In this document: positions 11,858-27,089 of the stretch, piece by piece
Numbering within the stretch: the stretch's first letter is position 1
Layout: every line of letters starts with the position of its first letter
From: Paragordius varius
Taxonomy: Eukaryota > Nematomorpha
Assembly (NCBI GenBank): GCA_964247055.1
Contig: OZ176052.1
Coordinates: forward strand, 6,076,001-6,140,000
Reading direction: 5' to 3'
Length of the DNA: 64,000 bases
Made by a program: the position numbers and the translations under genes
Notes under the pieces: model-generated
The model's database searches: none
Seen by the model: the letters and a program-made list of their open reading frames with translations, nothing else
Told to the model about the DNA's origin: nothing

Positions 11858-12599
11858 TTAAAAATAACTTTTTTGCGATTGCATCATATTTTTCATCTTA
11901 TAATTCTTATCCATGAATGATAAGGTATTTCGCCTTGCCTGGTCTCGATCATTTAAAGTTTTACCCCTAAGAGCTTGAATTGGTTTGCTAGGTGCACCCT
12001 TAACAACAGTCACAAATTTTCCCACGCTAGATTCCACCGTTTCCTGGGGAAATGTGGTATCCAAATTGACTGAAAACACAAACAGGGTAAGGTTAAAAGA
12101 TGTATCTTCTTGAGAAGTTAAGCGTAATTGATTTAACAAAGGCTGGTTATGGTTATCTTTTTTAGATTCATTATCCACAAACGTAACATTTGATGTAGAC
12201 GTTGATGATTTTGCCAATCTCCTTAAACTTGTTGTCATACTTTGAAACAGCTTTTCATTCGAAGATGACATTTCATCCGCTAATCGCTTTATACTTTGTC
12301 CGAAATCGATTGAACGTTGCTGAAAAGGTATGTGGTCCAAAACTTTTTTTGGCCGACGGGATTGTGGATAAACAATGGACATAAGATCAACATTACAATC
12401 ACGGATCATTAGTTCCGTAAGGTTTGGGAGATTATATGCTCTAAAATGCGCAAATATAATGGGGGCATTATTGGTGGATTCATCTAGCGTGTGAAATGGA
12501 TGCAGTGCATATTTTAATTCATTGGTATGTCTTAACAAAAATTCCCAGAATGAGATGCCCACTCGTTGTTTGAATGACAAAGCAAGAGTTTCTAAGTAT

Positions 12600-12640
<41 letters not shown>

Positions 12641-15600
12641 TTCTTGGGAAAGTGAATGACAAAGTTTTATGATACAATTAAAATATTTTAGAAAGACCTT
12701 TTAGAGACCTGACGATATAATTTAATTATCATAATTTTATAAAAAAAAATTATAAAAAGATTGGTTATCTCTTACGATTGATATTATCATTCGAAAATCC
12801 GATATTCATATATTAACACTCAATATTATTGGTATCTTGTTTAAAAATATATATTCAGATATGTGTATGATCAAACCTTGCATCAATAAGTTTCGGCTGA
12901 ATCCAGGTGCCTTATTGTAATAATTTATAAAATCGGTGAGCATATCTCTAACGTTAAAATTGGACGGTAATTGGAAACTAAGTTGGGGCCTAGGTTCTAT
13001 ACAGTGAGAATATTTTAGATTTGTATACAAGATACGAAGATGGAAATCGTATGCAAAAGAATGTAGATGACATAGAACTTTGTACATTTCACACGTTTGG
13101 AGAAAATTTGTATTTGTTGTCTCATCCTAAATGCATAATTTTTCAATAAAACTAAGAATGAAGCCAATAATTAGGATAGTTCTATATTTATCTGTTAATA
13201 AAATATTAATCACAATTTGCGTAAAATTCCTGCATTTACAATATTAAAATAAACTTTGTCAGATTAAGAATACCGTAACAACTAAAAAGGCCTAGGTGTA
13301 ATACCTTTAATTTGGTAGATCATCTACACCGACATTAGTATAATCCAATAAACGATAACATAATAGAGGTATATCCCGAAACAAAATTAGACAACATTTA
13401 GTTTAAACCATGCTCAATCTTAACTACTGCTGAAAGCCGTATAGTAACCCTTTATGATTTAATGGCGCCTTAAATTAAAAGAATAAAAAGAAAAATAGTC
13501 ACAATTTATCAATGTGGCTTTGATTCGTATACTTTTTCCTAATTCAAAAACTCCTTTTATTTATACCATTAAATACAACTTAGATTTGGAGGATTCAGAA
13601 AATAAAATATTTCAATTAAGTGTTTTTAATATCTGGGGGTAAAATATTTCATTAAATATATCATACTGGGAAATTTTGGGTTAAAAATGGTGGTTTGTAA
13701 AGATGAAATGATAACACAAAAAAAGGTGGATCCATATACAACTCAACTAATAAAATCCCATTGTTGGCTTGACATTTTTGCATAAAAACTCGTGGGACCG
13801 AACCTTGATCATGATCTGATTTTCTAAAACAAAATATATATATATTAAATTTTATAACGAAAAAGATTAACGATAAAATGCTGTTTTTTACTCTTGATTT
13901 AAGATGGATACATTCGTTATGTGATAAAACTCTAAATGAAGCAAGTATTGGACGTATTCTTGCATGAAACATTTGTAAAGATCAATCCAAGTGGTTAAAT
14001 TAAGATTTATATTATGGGATGAATCCTAAAACCGTAAAAATAATATATAGCAAATATATGGATTGAAAAAATAAATATAAAAAATCCGTACAACTAAATA
14101 AAAGGCAGATCGAGTTTTGGATATTTCTTTCCGCCATTCTGGATCAAAAAGTATGGGCGTTTTAACATAATGAATTAAACGACATCTGCGTTTGAGGGAA
14201 TTCAGATTGGTGAGAGATAGGGGAATACTCAATAAACCATTATTTCTGCTACTAACAACACTCCAATATTCCAATAAAAATTGGGCTATACACTTGTCCT
14301 TTGCATCTAAAATATATAATAAAAAATTAACGAACATTATATTATATATATATAATACCTTCTCGGCTAATTATTTCATACTTATAATCATGTAAATTTC
14401 ATGAATTATTTTTACTTTTTTTGTGGTTTATATAAAGCGTAATACATACCCATTAGGCCCATTTTAATGTAGTGAAAATAGAGATTGGACAAATTTAGAG
14501 CATACATATAAATCTCGGAATCTCGGTTAAATCCTTTATTAATTTGCAAACGTTCGAAAATGTCCAAGCAATGGGAGAAATTGGAAAGATGGTTGAAAAA
14601 ATCGCTTATTGTTTCATGCATGTACCAAGTGCTAAAAGAATATGATAAGTTTCGAAAAATTCCAAAAAATGTTTTTATCAAGTAAAGCATTTTTTACATC
14701 AAAACATGAATGTTTTTAAAAAGTTGATCATTAATTATAATCATAACCTGGTAAATTTATTATGTTCCGATTTCTCCCATATAGAGAGCAATTGATCCAT
14801 ATGTTTTTGCAACCATTCTGATTCTTGCCGTTTAACAAAAATTTGTGAATATTTTTGTGCGATAGCAAACCATCGTGTTTTAGATTTTATTAAGTCATGA
14901 TTATTTTCATTACTAATTGTTGGTAATAATCCATATCTTCCGCAAACAAACAGTATAAAATGCCAAACAATTTCTTTAACCCCATAGGGTAAAATATTAT
15001 AGGAATATAGTTTGACATTAATATTATTGATAACGATTAGGAGCATTTGTTTGCGTGTAATTAAAGTATTTTGAAAATACGGAAATTTTGTGGCACAACT
15101 TGAGGAAAATATAGGTTTTACCAGTGGATTTACTGAACATTTACCCGACATTTCGGTCATTGTCATATCTAAAAAAAATATTTGTAAAATTAATGTACAG
15201 TTCAAGCTTATTTTAAATTATATATTACCATAAGCAGTTTCAAAATTGTTCGATGAAAAAATATTTTTCATATTATAAAATAACAGAAGGAAAAATAAAT
15301 CTTAAGATCAAAATAAGATGCTATTAATATCTAAAAACACTGAGTTTTAAAAGGCCTTCATCCAGAGCAAATAATTTAAAATATATAAAATTATAATTAT
15401 ATAATTTATGTATTTGGGAAGTCATATATTGATGAATTATAGATATTATTTGTAAATAAGAAATGACAAAGAATATGGCATGTTTTCTATTTTACAAACC
15501 TGTATATTCGTTAGAGTGGAAAAGAAGGGTAAAAGCTTCATAATAAATTTCATTCTCTGAAAACGTATCATCTATAATTGGTGCAGGTTCAAACTTATTG

Positions 15601-18600
15601 TTCTATTAATAAGGGTTAAATAAAATTGATTATATTATTAAAAATTGAAAATTTTGAATTATAAAAAAACCTCTAACATATCTATTGAAAAATGAAAAGA
15701 GTCAATTTTTAACAGATATTCGTTTTTTTTATTTAGCAGGCAATAATATTATATAAACAAAAAAATTAAGATCAAATATGAATCAATTAATAATAATAAT
15801 AGTTAAAATATAAAAATTTGTCAAGAAATAATTTACAGTTAGAAACTTACACAAAAAACTAAATTGGTATCAATAAACTTCCATTTCACATTTTTGTCCA
15901 ATATTATGTCTTCTTTTTCATGCAATAGTTCAGCAATAATTTTGCCACCCAACAATCTTCCAATAAAATTTTCGTGGGTTGTTAGCTTTCCATTTTTGCA
16001 GCATAAAAAGGATTTGCAAAATGCCCAAATATCATAAACCATTTTATGCATGATATTATTGGTGCAAGGTGTAACAAAATGAATTTTTGCCTTATTAAGT
16101 AGTGTATCGAGAGTATTTGTAAAATGGTCATGTTTAAAATAATGTTCCTGGGGAAAGCCTGTTACATTATTACATGATTGCAATAAAAGTGTTTTTTGAA
16201 AATCATTCCAGTTAGTAAATACACTCCGGATCCAATCCTCATTTTTCATTTTTTCAGGGTAAAAAACTGTATCATTCTCAAATTTTTGCGTAGCTACAGC
16301 TAATAAACTACATTTTTGAAATAAAAATTGTAATATATGTTTTATTTTCATCGGATGGAATTTGCTATTTGCATCCATTTTTCCCCAATACTTTATGCGT
16401 ATATATTCTTGTAAAGTGGGAGAATTTGACTCTGAAACATTTTGATCGCATAAAGTATTAAAAACTAGCGCAACATTTTTTAAATATACCTCGATCCAAA
16501 GAGTAACTAGAATATTAAATTTGAAAAATAAACCTGTGTTATTTGCACTCAAATTTGGAGAAAAACATAGTAAAAAACCATTGGACCATGTATAACTCTG
16601 AGGACTAATTTTTGACTATTTTACAATAAAATATATCAAATATAAATAAAAAATCCTAATAATATATTATAGCGTATACAAAAATTAATTTTTAACTAAC
16701 TACATAGATTTGAAATTGGATAGCCAACGAATAAGTTCTAAAAAATATCAACCTTTAATGATAAACGTGGTAGGGTGCAAAATGTTTGAATGTATTGAGA
16801 TAGGTAAAACAAAAACGGTTTTATTGATGTGTTAGCATCATGACTGTAATTATCCGGTAATGGAAATCTAAAATTCAATTAAAATTTAGCTTACTCAAAA
16901 CTGTTTTCAATGTGCCCTTCAACCTTAGGATCTTTAAGAAAATCCAAATCATATTTTTTAAAAGATATTTCAGGGTTTCGAACCAATTCTATTGCCATAG
17001 CGTCGAGTATGGCAACATTTAAATCATCATCCATACTCTATATAAAGTTAAGTAAGATTATTCCAGTATTATATTTAAAATATTAATATTTATACAATTG
17101 TTACTAAAAAAATAAATAGTTTTTGTTATAAAAATCACTAATCTCGATTGATTACGCATCGCTTCTTACTGAAGAATGTGGTCGCTCTGGCCACAAAGTG
17201 CAAGCGTTATTGGATGATGACCCAGCCCTAACTTGACAATAATTGGATTAGCATTATATAAATCTACAAAAAACACATTGATGCCTACGAAAAATGACAA
17301 TGAGCAATAATCTCGGTAATTGAGTCCCACACGTCAAATCGATAATCGCGAGGAAATCCTGATTCAACGCACAAAAAGAAATCAGTTTTGCATCGAATTC
17401 GGACGGGTTATGAGAAATGGCTTAATTTTGTAAATACAAAGCGAAAAAATAATGGCTTTCACATTGCCAAGTTGGTCTTTTAACACCAATGCCAAATCAC
17501 TTCAAAAGCTCTGTGTCTGGTGGGACAAGAGCGATATTTGCATTTCAAACCCGATGAAACCGTTAATACACAACGCTATCGTCAACAAAAATTAATTTAT
17601 ACCTTGCATTAATCGAAAACGTACGGAATGGACCAAAAGTCCTGGCAAAGTCATTATGCTGCATGAAACTGCTTCGTCTCATACAGCAAAACGAGTGAAA
17701 GATACATAGAAATCGCTTCGATAGGAGATTCTTTCGCCTCCCTTGATCTGGCGCCATCTGACTAAAAAATTCGTAAAAATGGGGCACACACTCTTCCAGA
17801 GCAGGACTTTAATAATTTCGAAGGCGCTGGAAAATGGCTTGACGAATCGCTTTCGGAAAAAAACAATGAGTGAAATGTATAGATGCCGACGTACTATATT
17901 TAGAATAAAATGAATAATTATACATTTTTACCAAAAATAGGTAAAAACCTATGACTACATCTGGTACTCCGACCGCTTTAAATCTAGTAATATGTTTTAT
18001 AAATGAAAACTAATATAAAAATGCTACAAATGCAATTCTTAATGAAAAATATATGGGTTTCAATCATTTATCACCAATGCTATTACAAAACGGATCTAAT
18101 AAGGGAGGGAAAAAGTTTTCTTAAAATATTTACTAAAATATTAATGTTGATAATAATATTACGGGTAAAAAATATGTTAGACTAGCTCTAACTATGTTTA
18201 CACCCTAACTATCAAACTGTAAAAACAGGATACTAAAATAATTAAACATCTTTGAGATAATAGAAACGATAAAATAAAAAGATTTATATGGCGAAGCGTC
18301 AAATGAAAAGCTGATCTTCACTCACCCACTCCTAACCGTTTAACACAACTATCTCCTTAAAGGCAATACAACGCCGATTGGCCAAGGTCCGATAATATTA
18401 TAGAATAATATGGCATGACATCGTTTGGCTTATATTTGAAACTAACACATATCTATTAAACACAGATAAATAGATCTTTTTATAAAGTATGTAGCAATGA
18501 AATGGATGAAGTGGTAATGATAATATTATAGTAATGAACCTAGAGCCTTGAAATATCATATATATTATTTAATATAATTTATATGTTAAAAATACCTTTA

Positions 18601-21600
18601 TAAAATGTTTTTTGACAGTGGTTGATGGTGACCGGATGCCATAAAAGTTAAATTGTATTTGGTAATCACTAAAACATGAATTATTAAATGACATAAAGAA
18701 AAAAAATCAACTCCATAATCGTCTTAAAATTGCTCTGGGCTTAAAGCTTTTCTAAAAATATGTGTTAAATTATAGGGCATGTATTAAATTCAGACTTCGG
18801 TTATTAATACTAATTTTAAAAAAAATATATAATAGACATAAAAATGGTAACAAGTTATAATGCGGCGATTTAAGCCTCAAACAGTGTTATTGTGATACAT
18901 AAATTACGCCATAGTTAAAAAAATAGGAAAAACAATAACCTATTTATAGTAAAATGAAAATTGGTTTTCGATAATGCCGGTATTTCAAAGTTGAAAAATA
19001 TTATAGATTCCGCATCACTAATATAATCAATCTTGGTATTCACATTTTGTTTGATGTCCATAATATAATATCCAGATTTATTTGCAATGGGTGTATACTG
19101 TTTACCCAGTATCTGTTTAATAAGCTTTAGCGTACGATTAATTCCAATAAACATAGTGGTAGTTGATGTATTACTCAGAGCTTTGGAAACTCGATTTGAT
19201 TGATTTAATGAACTATCTTTCATTCCTTGATTAAGCAACCTTGGATGGAGATTGAGGTTATAGTTCCAAACACGCTTACATATTAAAGAACTCGGATAAC
19301 CTAATATAAACATATGATGAAAGCTCTCTCAATAAATAAATAATGGATAGGATAATTAAAAAAAGACCCATTGTTCAGCCCACCGTAAAATAATTCAGCT
19401 TATAAACTTAATAAACCAAGCAGATTATTATGCACTTTTCCAATATATAAAGAGATCATAGTTTTTTTATAACCGTTAAAAGTTGTATGCACATGCCTAA
19501 AATATTTTGTGGTATTTAATTATTTTTTAAATACTCTATATCTGGTGCATTTTAGATTATTAACCAATGAAGCGAAATAATTTAAGCAAAATTGCCAGAA
19601 TTCCAAACGTTAATAAACGGCGGAAAAATATCCTTTTCCTAAACTAAGATTCGCTGAGAGCTTGTTACACACCATTTTTTTAGTAATATGTTTAAAACAA
19701 AAGCAGTTATTCAGAATATATGGTGAAAAAAAGAATTTGCGTCAGTTAATATTTTACATATTCGATGGTAAATAAAACTTAGTGTGTGTTAAAGATAAGT
19801 TAAATCGATACCATATACAGAATCATCGTGGAAAATCATATTGTTAGCCATCCCTATAAATAAATAAAATTAAATTTATTAAAAAGTGGATTATATTAAA
19901 TGAAGTATTATACTTGATTTAGCCAACCTATTAAGTAGTATGGAACGGTTAAGATCATCCAAACTTATTTTTAATCGTTCTCCAATAAGTAAAAATAGAT
20001 TAGTGATTGTTTTCTGATATTTTGGGTTAACTGCAAAAGATCTATAATATATGATTACTAAAAGTAACAATACGTCAAAAAGAGATATAGTTGGCATTCC
20101 TGTTCAGTTAAGAAAAGCATAATTTGAAATGGTGGAGGCATTGGACGTTTGGTCAAATTTATTTCACATATTAACTCTATGAAATACTGGTTTCTTTTCC
20201 AATGAGCATCATAAAAATTGGATTCAACTAAGTCATGTTTTAAATAAAAGGTTGACAATGTGCTATTATAATGAATCGTGTTAACACTCTTACAAAGCTT
20301 GTAAATCAATGCAGAATTACTCAAGATATCATAGAATGGAAAAGTAAGATCTTGTATTCGTTGATAAAAGTTGGATAAATGTGCGTCATACCTGTGACTA
20401 TCTGCCACAAATATTAAGGGAAACGTGTAGACATCAAACATGTTTAATTTATTAGCCAAAGACTGTTTATTAAACATGGAAGCGTGCAATTGTTTACCTA
20501 TAACGCCTTTTAGGTTAATGTAGTATGGTAATATCATATCTTCTATGGGAGGGATTTGCATTTGGTAAGGTGTACCATATACACTACTGTCTTTTGATTC
20601 TACAAAAGATGTTTCACTCTCGAAATCATTTTCTGAGCTAAGAGATGATGAATTTAGTGTTGACGAGGAATTTGATGCGTTTGATATTTTATTATCATAG
20701 TTTTTGTGCTTTTGGCTGTTTTTTGCAAAGTCTTGACTTTCATCACTCGAGGATTGAAACAAACCATGTAACTCGCCCAAAAATATTGAATTGATAGATT
20801 GCGTTTGAACCCTGTGTTTAAATATTTGGTGATCATATGTATTATAATGTGGTTGTTGTGAAATAGTGGAACTATTGGTGATTGTCTTTATCTGATTGAA
20901 ATATGTGATACCCTCTTTAATGTGTGATACAATAAACTGTATATCAGTGCTATTCATATTTATTTGCTCGATGTACAATGTTTTAAGTAAAGCATCTTTA
21001 ATATACCATTCCAAGTATTGGACCAATAATTTACCCAATTTTATATGTACCCGATTAAGAACTTGAACTATGAATGTTTCCATGTCTTCATGTAACTTCC
21101 ATTCATTAATTGGAGTCTCTAAGATATGATTTGCTTTGGAAAGAGATTGTGGTACAGAGCGTTTTGATTCATTGTTCACATCATTTAGGCTAGTATTTAT
21201 ATTTACAAGAGGAGCGTTTTTAAGCGTAAGAGATTGCGGTGAATTTAAAAGGTAGTTCGGTATCGTTTTAACCAGGTCACGTGTTAACGAGGAATAACCC
21301 ATAGCTTTACTTTTACCATGTATAAAAGTTGATAGATATTTTTTAGAATTGGCAGGTTGGTATGTTTCATCATTAGAAAATTCTGCTTCGATTTCAGAGC
21401 ATTGTAAAGAATCAAAATATAAAGCTGTGTCCATGTTAGTCGTACTTAGAGACGAAGTAGAAATGGTCAATACTTCTAAATCGCGCGCCCAGTTTTCGAG
21501 GGTGGATAACATAAATGATTTAGTTAATTCATTGCTATGATGAGATTCAAATGTTTTGTACGAAGGATTCAGATATATAAAATCTAACGTTATTTTCAAA

Positions 21601-24050
21601 CCATCTCGATTACTAGATTTAGTAAATAATAGTTCCCAACACAATTCAGTTCCTAAGATTGGAATGAGATCCTCTATAAAATAAAAAATTAACACATGAT
21701 ACAAAATTTTGCATTGTAATTGGTAAAAATAAGTTTGGATTTTTGTCCGGTAAAGTTTTTATTCATGGTAATTATCAAACATCATTACCACTAATGTAAA
21801 ATATTTGTCGCAAATAAACCAAACAAATTATAAATTGTTTAAAATATTGATAAAACTTAAATTTTTGTACCACTATTTTTTATATTTAATCAGATGGTAA
21901 ACGAAAGTTTTTGATTATATTTATTAGCGGTCACAATCATGGTGTCATGAATGCATTCATAACCGGTCCCCTAGGTGAAAGATTGGGCAGAAAATTTACC
22001 AAAAGATTGGGGTATTGCAGATAACGGAAAGGTATAGATATATCCGTCTCTATGAACAGTAAACGCAATATATAGAAACAACGGTACGGATGCACAAAGA
22101 TCTTTCTCCCAATCCTCAAAGTCATTCCATAAAAGTGAAAAATTTATAATGTTGCTTGTTTCCCATCTCAAATAATGTGAAAATTCATTAAAATTGTAGG
22201 ACGTATTGGTAGGCGTGGTCAAAATATTTTCGGTGGAAGGATTTAGGTAATCATGGGATAAATATCGATATATTTTGGCACTCCCCATCGGAGGAAAAAT
22301 TAGATTTAACAATTGATTGATTTTCTTTATGTGAATCATATATGACCTAAAAATATATAAAAAATTCAATATCTGTGAACAACTAGGGTAATATACCATT
22401 TACAGTTCAAATTCACCCTTAAACAATTCAAATTCACCCTTGAACAATTCAACTTCACCCTCGAACAATTCAAATTCACCCTCAAACAAATCAAATTCAC
22501 CCTCAAATAAATAACATGTTTTTAAGATTAAAAATTACCTATATTTTAATATATTTTTAAAAAATAAAATTTTGTTTTAAATTAAAATAATACTGAAAAA
22601 AAAATTAATTATGCCATAAAGATATATTTTATATTAATAATGAGTTATATTAGTTCGAAAACACAAATTTTAGGGTGAATTTGAATTGTTCGAGGGTGAA
22701 TTTGAATTGTTCAAGGGTGAATTTGAACTGTAAATGGTAAATACCAACAGTTATCAATAATATTTTCATAGAAAATGTATTTTTAAAATATGATACTTTT
22801 GAGGGACTAAAATGTTTACAATGTATTGTGTTACATCGATTTCTAATAGAGATTCTTCACAAAGTTGATCAATCATGTATTCCAATTCTAAGTCCAAAAC
22901 CTTTAAAAAACAAAAGGTGAATAGATATTCGTTAAAAGAAAATGACATAGATTGATTTTCTCCATTTTCGCAATCGGTACTAATAATAAAAAATCAGTTA
23001 ATTAATCTTTTAAAAAAGGGTTATTACCGGTAATTTCGTTTGCAAGCAATTATGCATGTAAACAACAAATGCTTTATTGTAACAGCTATGGATTCGATTG
23101 AGACAATTTTTAACGGCTGAAATATAAGGAGTATGAGGTAATTTAGATAATAAATCAGTGTAAGGATCATAATTGAGAAATTCTTGATAATTCTAATGTG
23201 TAAGATAAATTAGTTAAGCAATGCGATAAATAATTAATTACACAGTACATAAATGTGAATGATACCTTTAAAAGAAAATCACAATTAACATCTATTGGCT
23301 TAGTTTGTGACAATGATCGTTCATATAAATGTCCAAATTTTTGAGGTTCATATAGGTAACAAATAATTTCCAAGTTTTGTACAAACTCATTTTGAATATA
23401 CAAAATGAATGAAATATTTTGAGAATTTATGAATTTCATCCAATATGTTGGCATATTGTTTGATTCAAGGCGAGTTGTGTCATTCCATGTTTCGAAATCG
23501 CATGCAAGAAACGATTGAAAAAGATGGTAAAATTTTGTAGATATCTCTAAAAAAATTAAATATGAATAGATTTTAATGATTTTGCCAAATAATTGATAAT
23601 TATTGTAATTATACCCTCATTGGACATAGCAGAAAAAGATAACTTAATCTTTGCTGTGGCTAAAGGTAAAATGTCATCAAGCCTTGCCTCATTTTTAAGT
23701 TTTTGAATCAGACGCTGGAACATGGAATCTAAATTACCTCCAATGCTTTTAAGATGCATAAATTCAGTTATAGTATTATTTTTTAACGGATTATCATAAT
23801 ATATTTTGCAAGAAGCCGTTCTAAAATTTTCGCTAATCTCATTAATCAGCGTCAATGGGATAGTATTGTAAGAAAGGACATTATTGTTATTATTATTATT
23901 ACAGTTGGAATTTGCAACTTTTTTCGGCAACTGTCCACCTTCAAAAAACACAAACGGTGATTCCTCAATGTATCTTTGCCGGAAATCTCTATTTTGTGAG
24001 GCATGCCAAATTATAAGCTTTTCAATGATTTTAGATTCTTCTTCAAACAC
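11858..24050 (-). CDS. SZT2: SZT2 homologue (KICSTOR subunit), 22 exons; N-terminal part not found
   Basis: Scaffold of KICSTOR, which places GATOR1 on lysosomes and so represses mTORC1 when amino acids are low. Exons 5' to 3': 23615-24050, 23266-23546, 23028-23192, 22797-22900, 22000-22346, 20074-21673, 19914-20041, 19812-19853, 18940-19300, 18596-18668, 16895-17037, 16753-16867, 15851-16615, 15500-15602, 15229-15300, 14748-15168, 14450-14631, 14092-14306, 13892-14025, 13667-13823, 12877-13126, 11858-12591. They total 6828 nt, exactly 2276 codons, with consistent phase at each junction. Blocks recalled from human SZT2 include CEESLLEIDVTQYI (human CEELLQEIDITPFL), VPLFLYIAFTV near PLSAIP (PPLFLHLTCSV...), KITLDFIYL (SVTLDVFVL) and GILLVELYMDPPF. 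There are Asn- and Ser-rich inserts in exons 1 and 6. Human SZT2 is about 3400 aa, so roughly 1100 residues are missing upstream. Exon 15 is the least certain. Transposons occupy the introns. Confidence 0.85.
17110..17930 (+). mobile_element. Decayed mariner transposon in an SZT2 intron
   Basis: Plus-strand translation, in broken frames, shows mariner signatures: VIMLHETASSHTAKRVKD (family LLHDNARPH), SPPLDLAPSD (family PYSPDLAPSDY) and a C-terminal KWLDESLSEKNNE. Several stops and frameshifts interrupt it. Terminal repeats are not clear. It lies in the intron between exons 10 and 11 and is opposite to the gene. Antisense ORFs over this stretch are shadows. Confidence 0.8.
20042..20073 (-). 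other. 32-nt micro-intron in SZT2
   Basis: It starts GTATTG and ends TTATAG. It joins ...QLYLFLT to SFAVNPKYQK in phase 2, matching the continuous human segment that follows LQDRVEVY. Without it the frame ends at TAG. Confidence 0.82.
22393..22741. mobile_element. Fold-back element, family A, copy 1 (SZT2 intron)
   Basis: It starts ATACCATTTACAGTTC and ends with the complement, GAACTGTAAATGGTAA. The left arm has five ~21-bp units of the type TTCAAATTCACCCTTGAAC. The right arm has three inverted units. The ~150-bp A/T-rich core is shared with other copies. It sits 47 nt upstream of exon 5. Confidence 0.82.
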
Positions 24051-24054
24051 CTAA

Positions 24055-24091
<37 letters not shown>

Positions 24092-24594
24092 GAAACGTTG
24101 GTTTAGAGCAATTTTTCGGAAAATGTAAAGAGCCATACAAATTTAAAATATCGGATAACAAATCAATAAGCCATTTTTAAAGCCCTGAGTTAAGTTTCAC
24201 TCGTACAAAAATAGGGCTTTTAATAGACTAAGACCAAAAAATATTTTATACCAACACAACATATTAATGGAGTTGGTATTTGTCAGTTAAAATTGGAACA
24301 TTAATGTGTGACCACTTTTAAAATGAGCCCTTGAGCAGAGTTCTATTGTATGTAAAACGCCTTCAAACAATTGTGCCTAAGCATCCGGGAAACGTCTAGT
24401 CCATTCAAATTCAATTACGGCTCCATAAATGCGCATTATGGTCGTGAACATCAAACTCTGAACACTTGATTTAATGGTTTAAAATTACGGCACGTCACAA
24501 GGCACACCTAGTTTAATACAGGGTATCAAATTCTGGAGCTAATCTATAGGCCATTAATTGATACGAAACCAGAAATTTTTATAGTACCCATCGT

Positions 24595-25103
24595 ATTATT
24601 AATTGGATACAACACATTTATTTCAATCGACCGATTCAAATTGGGGTCTTTGGTCTAAAATATGGAAAAAATTGAAAGCATTGCAAAAGTTTGCAATTAT
24701 ATAAAATCTATGCACCGGAATATAAAAAAAGATTCATTTAATAAAACTTGTTATTCTTACTTTATAATTAAACCTCAAGGTAAAAACTAAATCATTTTGA
24801 CATGTGTGCATAGGCTAAATATTAAAATAATGCAAAAATGACTTTTTGTGTTTATATAGATGTGATTTAATAAAAATTAGCTTTGATTTTAGCGTTAGAA
24901 AACATCACGATATTTTGCAAAAATGTTGTAAATAATGGCGTCGAAGAGGTTTGATGTGGAACTTTTTTTCAAAACTAAATTTTATTTGGATATTTTGGCT
25001 TATTTATATGATTTTTATTAGGGTAGAAACATAAAACCGTTTTTTCGGTATTTTTTAATATCAACTGGGGTCACTAAATACCCCAATTTAAATCGAAGTG
25101 TTA
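24595..25103. mobile_element. MITE family B, copy 2
   Basis: The left end resembles TTGGATACAACACATTTA followed by CGATTCAAATTGGGGTC. The right end is ACCCCAATTTAAATCGAAG then TGTTA. Length and inner sequence follow copy 1. Its outer left end has decayed. Confidence 0.65.
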
Positions 25104-25639
25104 AAATATATTTGGTACTGGGTAAAAACAAAAAATTTGACTTGTAACAAAAATAAATATTTATTAAATGTTTGCGCCTGGATATATTGAATGAGTTAGG
25201 GTATTTTACATGATTAAGTTTTTCAAGGCTAGAACTTAGGACCCATTGGTTTTTTTAGATAATTATTTTATTAAGGAGTCTCAGCATTATTCTTTTAATA
25301 CAATTAAAATTGTTGTTTATAATAGGTAAATTTTTTTATCGTATAATAAAGGTCAATCGTACGCGACCAATATTATTTATAAACATCGGTCTTAATGAAA
25401 TAATCTCTAAATATAAACACGAAATACCATTGCTAAAAATGTTTCATTAAAACTTAAATCAATAACAATTCGCAAAAATCAATTCATTTTTTTAACTAAA
25501 AACGAAATATATATTAGGGAAATAAATAAAAACTTTTGAGCCGTAAACCATGTCATATTACCCAAGTCTACATCTTATTACTGTCAGGTGGAACACTGGG
25601 AGAAATACGTTTTGTAAAACTCTACGCATCCAGTTTTCT

Positions 25640-26800
25640 AGAATCCGATATTAATAATAACTAGCATAAACAGCCAAAATTATTCCAAGATGAACGGGCT
25701 CTTGATAACTCATCAAACAACCTGAAAGGATATATCGATATTCCACCGAGTCAATCCATGTCCCATCAATTGACATTCTCACAAAATTATTCCATAAAAT
25801 ATTCGCTCACGCTTCCTATTTTTCAAATAGAGACGACCCTGAATCCCAACTATAAAGTATGGCTTTCATAAAACCAAACTCCTGAGATTCTAAAAATTAT
25901 CATAAAACGCTTAAAATCCAAACTGTCCAAAGCCAAAGCAGGATTTAGAACAAATCGTAGAAATGGTTTCCAGCATTTGTTAGATAATTCGAAAATTCCG
26001 AAAAAATCGACACATTTTTCATAGTATTTACGACCTTTGATAGTGACAAGCACGACAAGCTCTGTAGGGTCTATCTCAAATCAGAATATTAGAGCATTTA
26101 ATGAAAATAAAATATATTTATTCAAATTCATATTTATGCATATCGACTCCACACTGGATAAATAACTGGGTAGCAATGAACAACGGATTGCGTCAAGGAT
26201 GCGTCTCTTCACAGATTTAACATTCGCATTAAAAGGATCACTAACAAAGGCAAATAGTTTTGAATAAAATTCTTCAGTAATACAAATCGTCACTCCATTA
26301 CGCCGATGACACCATATTATTGTCAAAATTACTTGAAAACCTTTAGAAAATGTGGTGTGGGGAAAGATGCTCCTCATTAATTGGAAAGATAAAATAATAA
26401 ACATCAAAAATATTTTAAAACTAAATCTGTCATATCCCCATTCGGCTCATGCCTTTTAAAGGAAACCTGCTTACTTTGGCCTTATTACCAGAGCCAAAAA
26501 TTTGGATACTCACATCCAACCGAACAAACTGCGAAAATACATTTTGACAATAAATTGGTATCGTATTGTAGAACACAGAATCAAACTTAAAGAAAGTCTT
26601 ACAAAAAATAAAAACTTAGCAACTTAGATTTGTGAGATATATGATTAGGCCAGATAGCATAGAAAATGCGACTCAAGGCCTGGAAGGAGCTCAGAAAGGA
26701 AAACGATATATCTTGCGCTACATCGATCATCAAAAATCACCAATACGGAGCAACCCTCACATATGTGCAACAACAGAATGTTTTGTAAATCTTTCCAGTT
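25640..26800 (+). mobile_element. Decayed LINE reverse-transcriptase fragment
   Basis: Broken plus-strand frames contain KAKAGFRTNRR (family QAGFRxGR), NNGLRQGCVSS (family GVRQGCVLSP) and HYADDTILLSKL, the catalytic YADD box. Many stops and frameshifts separate them. 5' and 3' ends are not defined, and the clade cannot be fixed. It is old, judging by the dispersed breaks. Confidence 0.8.
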
Positions 26801-26975
26801 TGTTTATAAATTAATAGTTGTTATCATTATATAATTATAAATAATGTATCCAAAATATAACTCAGGAAATTTCAATTAATATTTTTAAAAATATTGGAAT
26901 TTTCTATATTTGGCCATTTTGAAATAAACGCAAGTATCTTTTTTGAGATGTTAGAATTTTTATTGCTAATTTAAT

Positions 26976-27006
<31 letters not shown>

Positions 27007-27089
27007 CAAATTATTTATTTTTCGGACTTTTTTTACCTTTTTTTGTGCAAGAACTTTTGTATTTTATTTAGTGCAACAGAATTTTAAAG

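Noticed and set aside
17563-17787. Minus-strand ORF of 74 codons
   Set aside because: It is the antisense of the decayed mariner transposase.
24240-24500. Minus-strand coding remnant just upstream of SZT2 exon 1 as a missing SZT2 exon
   Set aside because: Several stops, no splice sites in phase and no likeness to SZT2; more probably an unclassified transposon relic.
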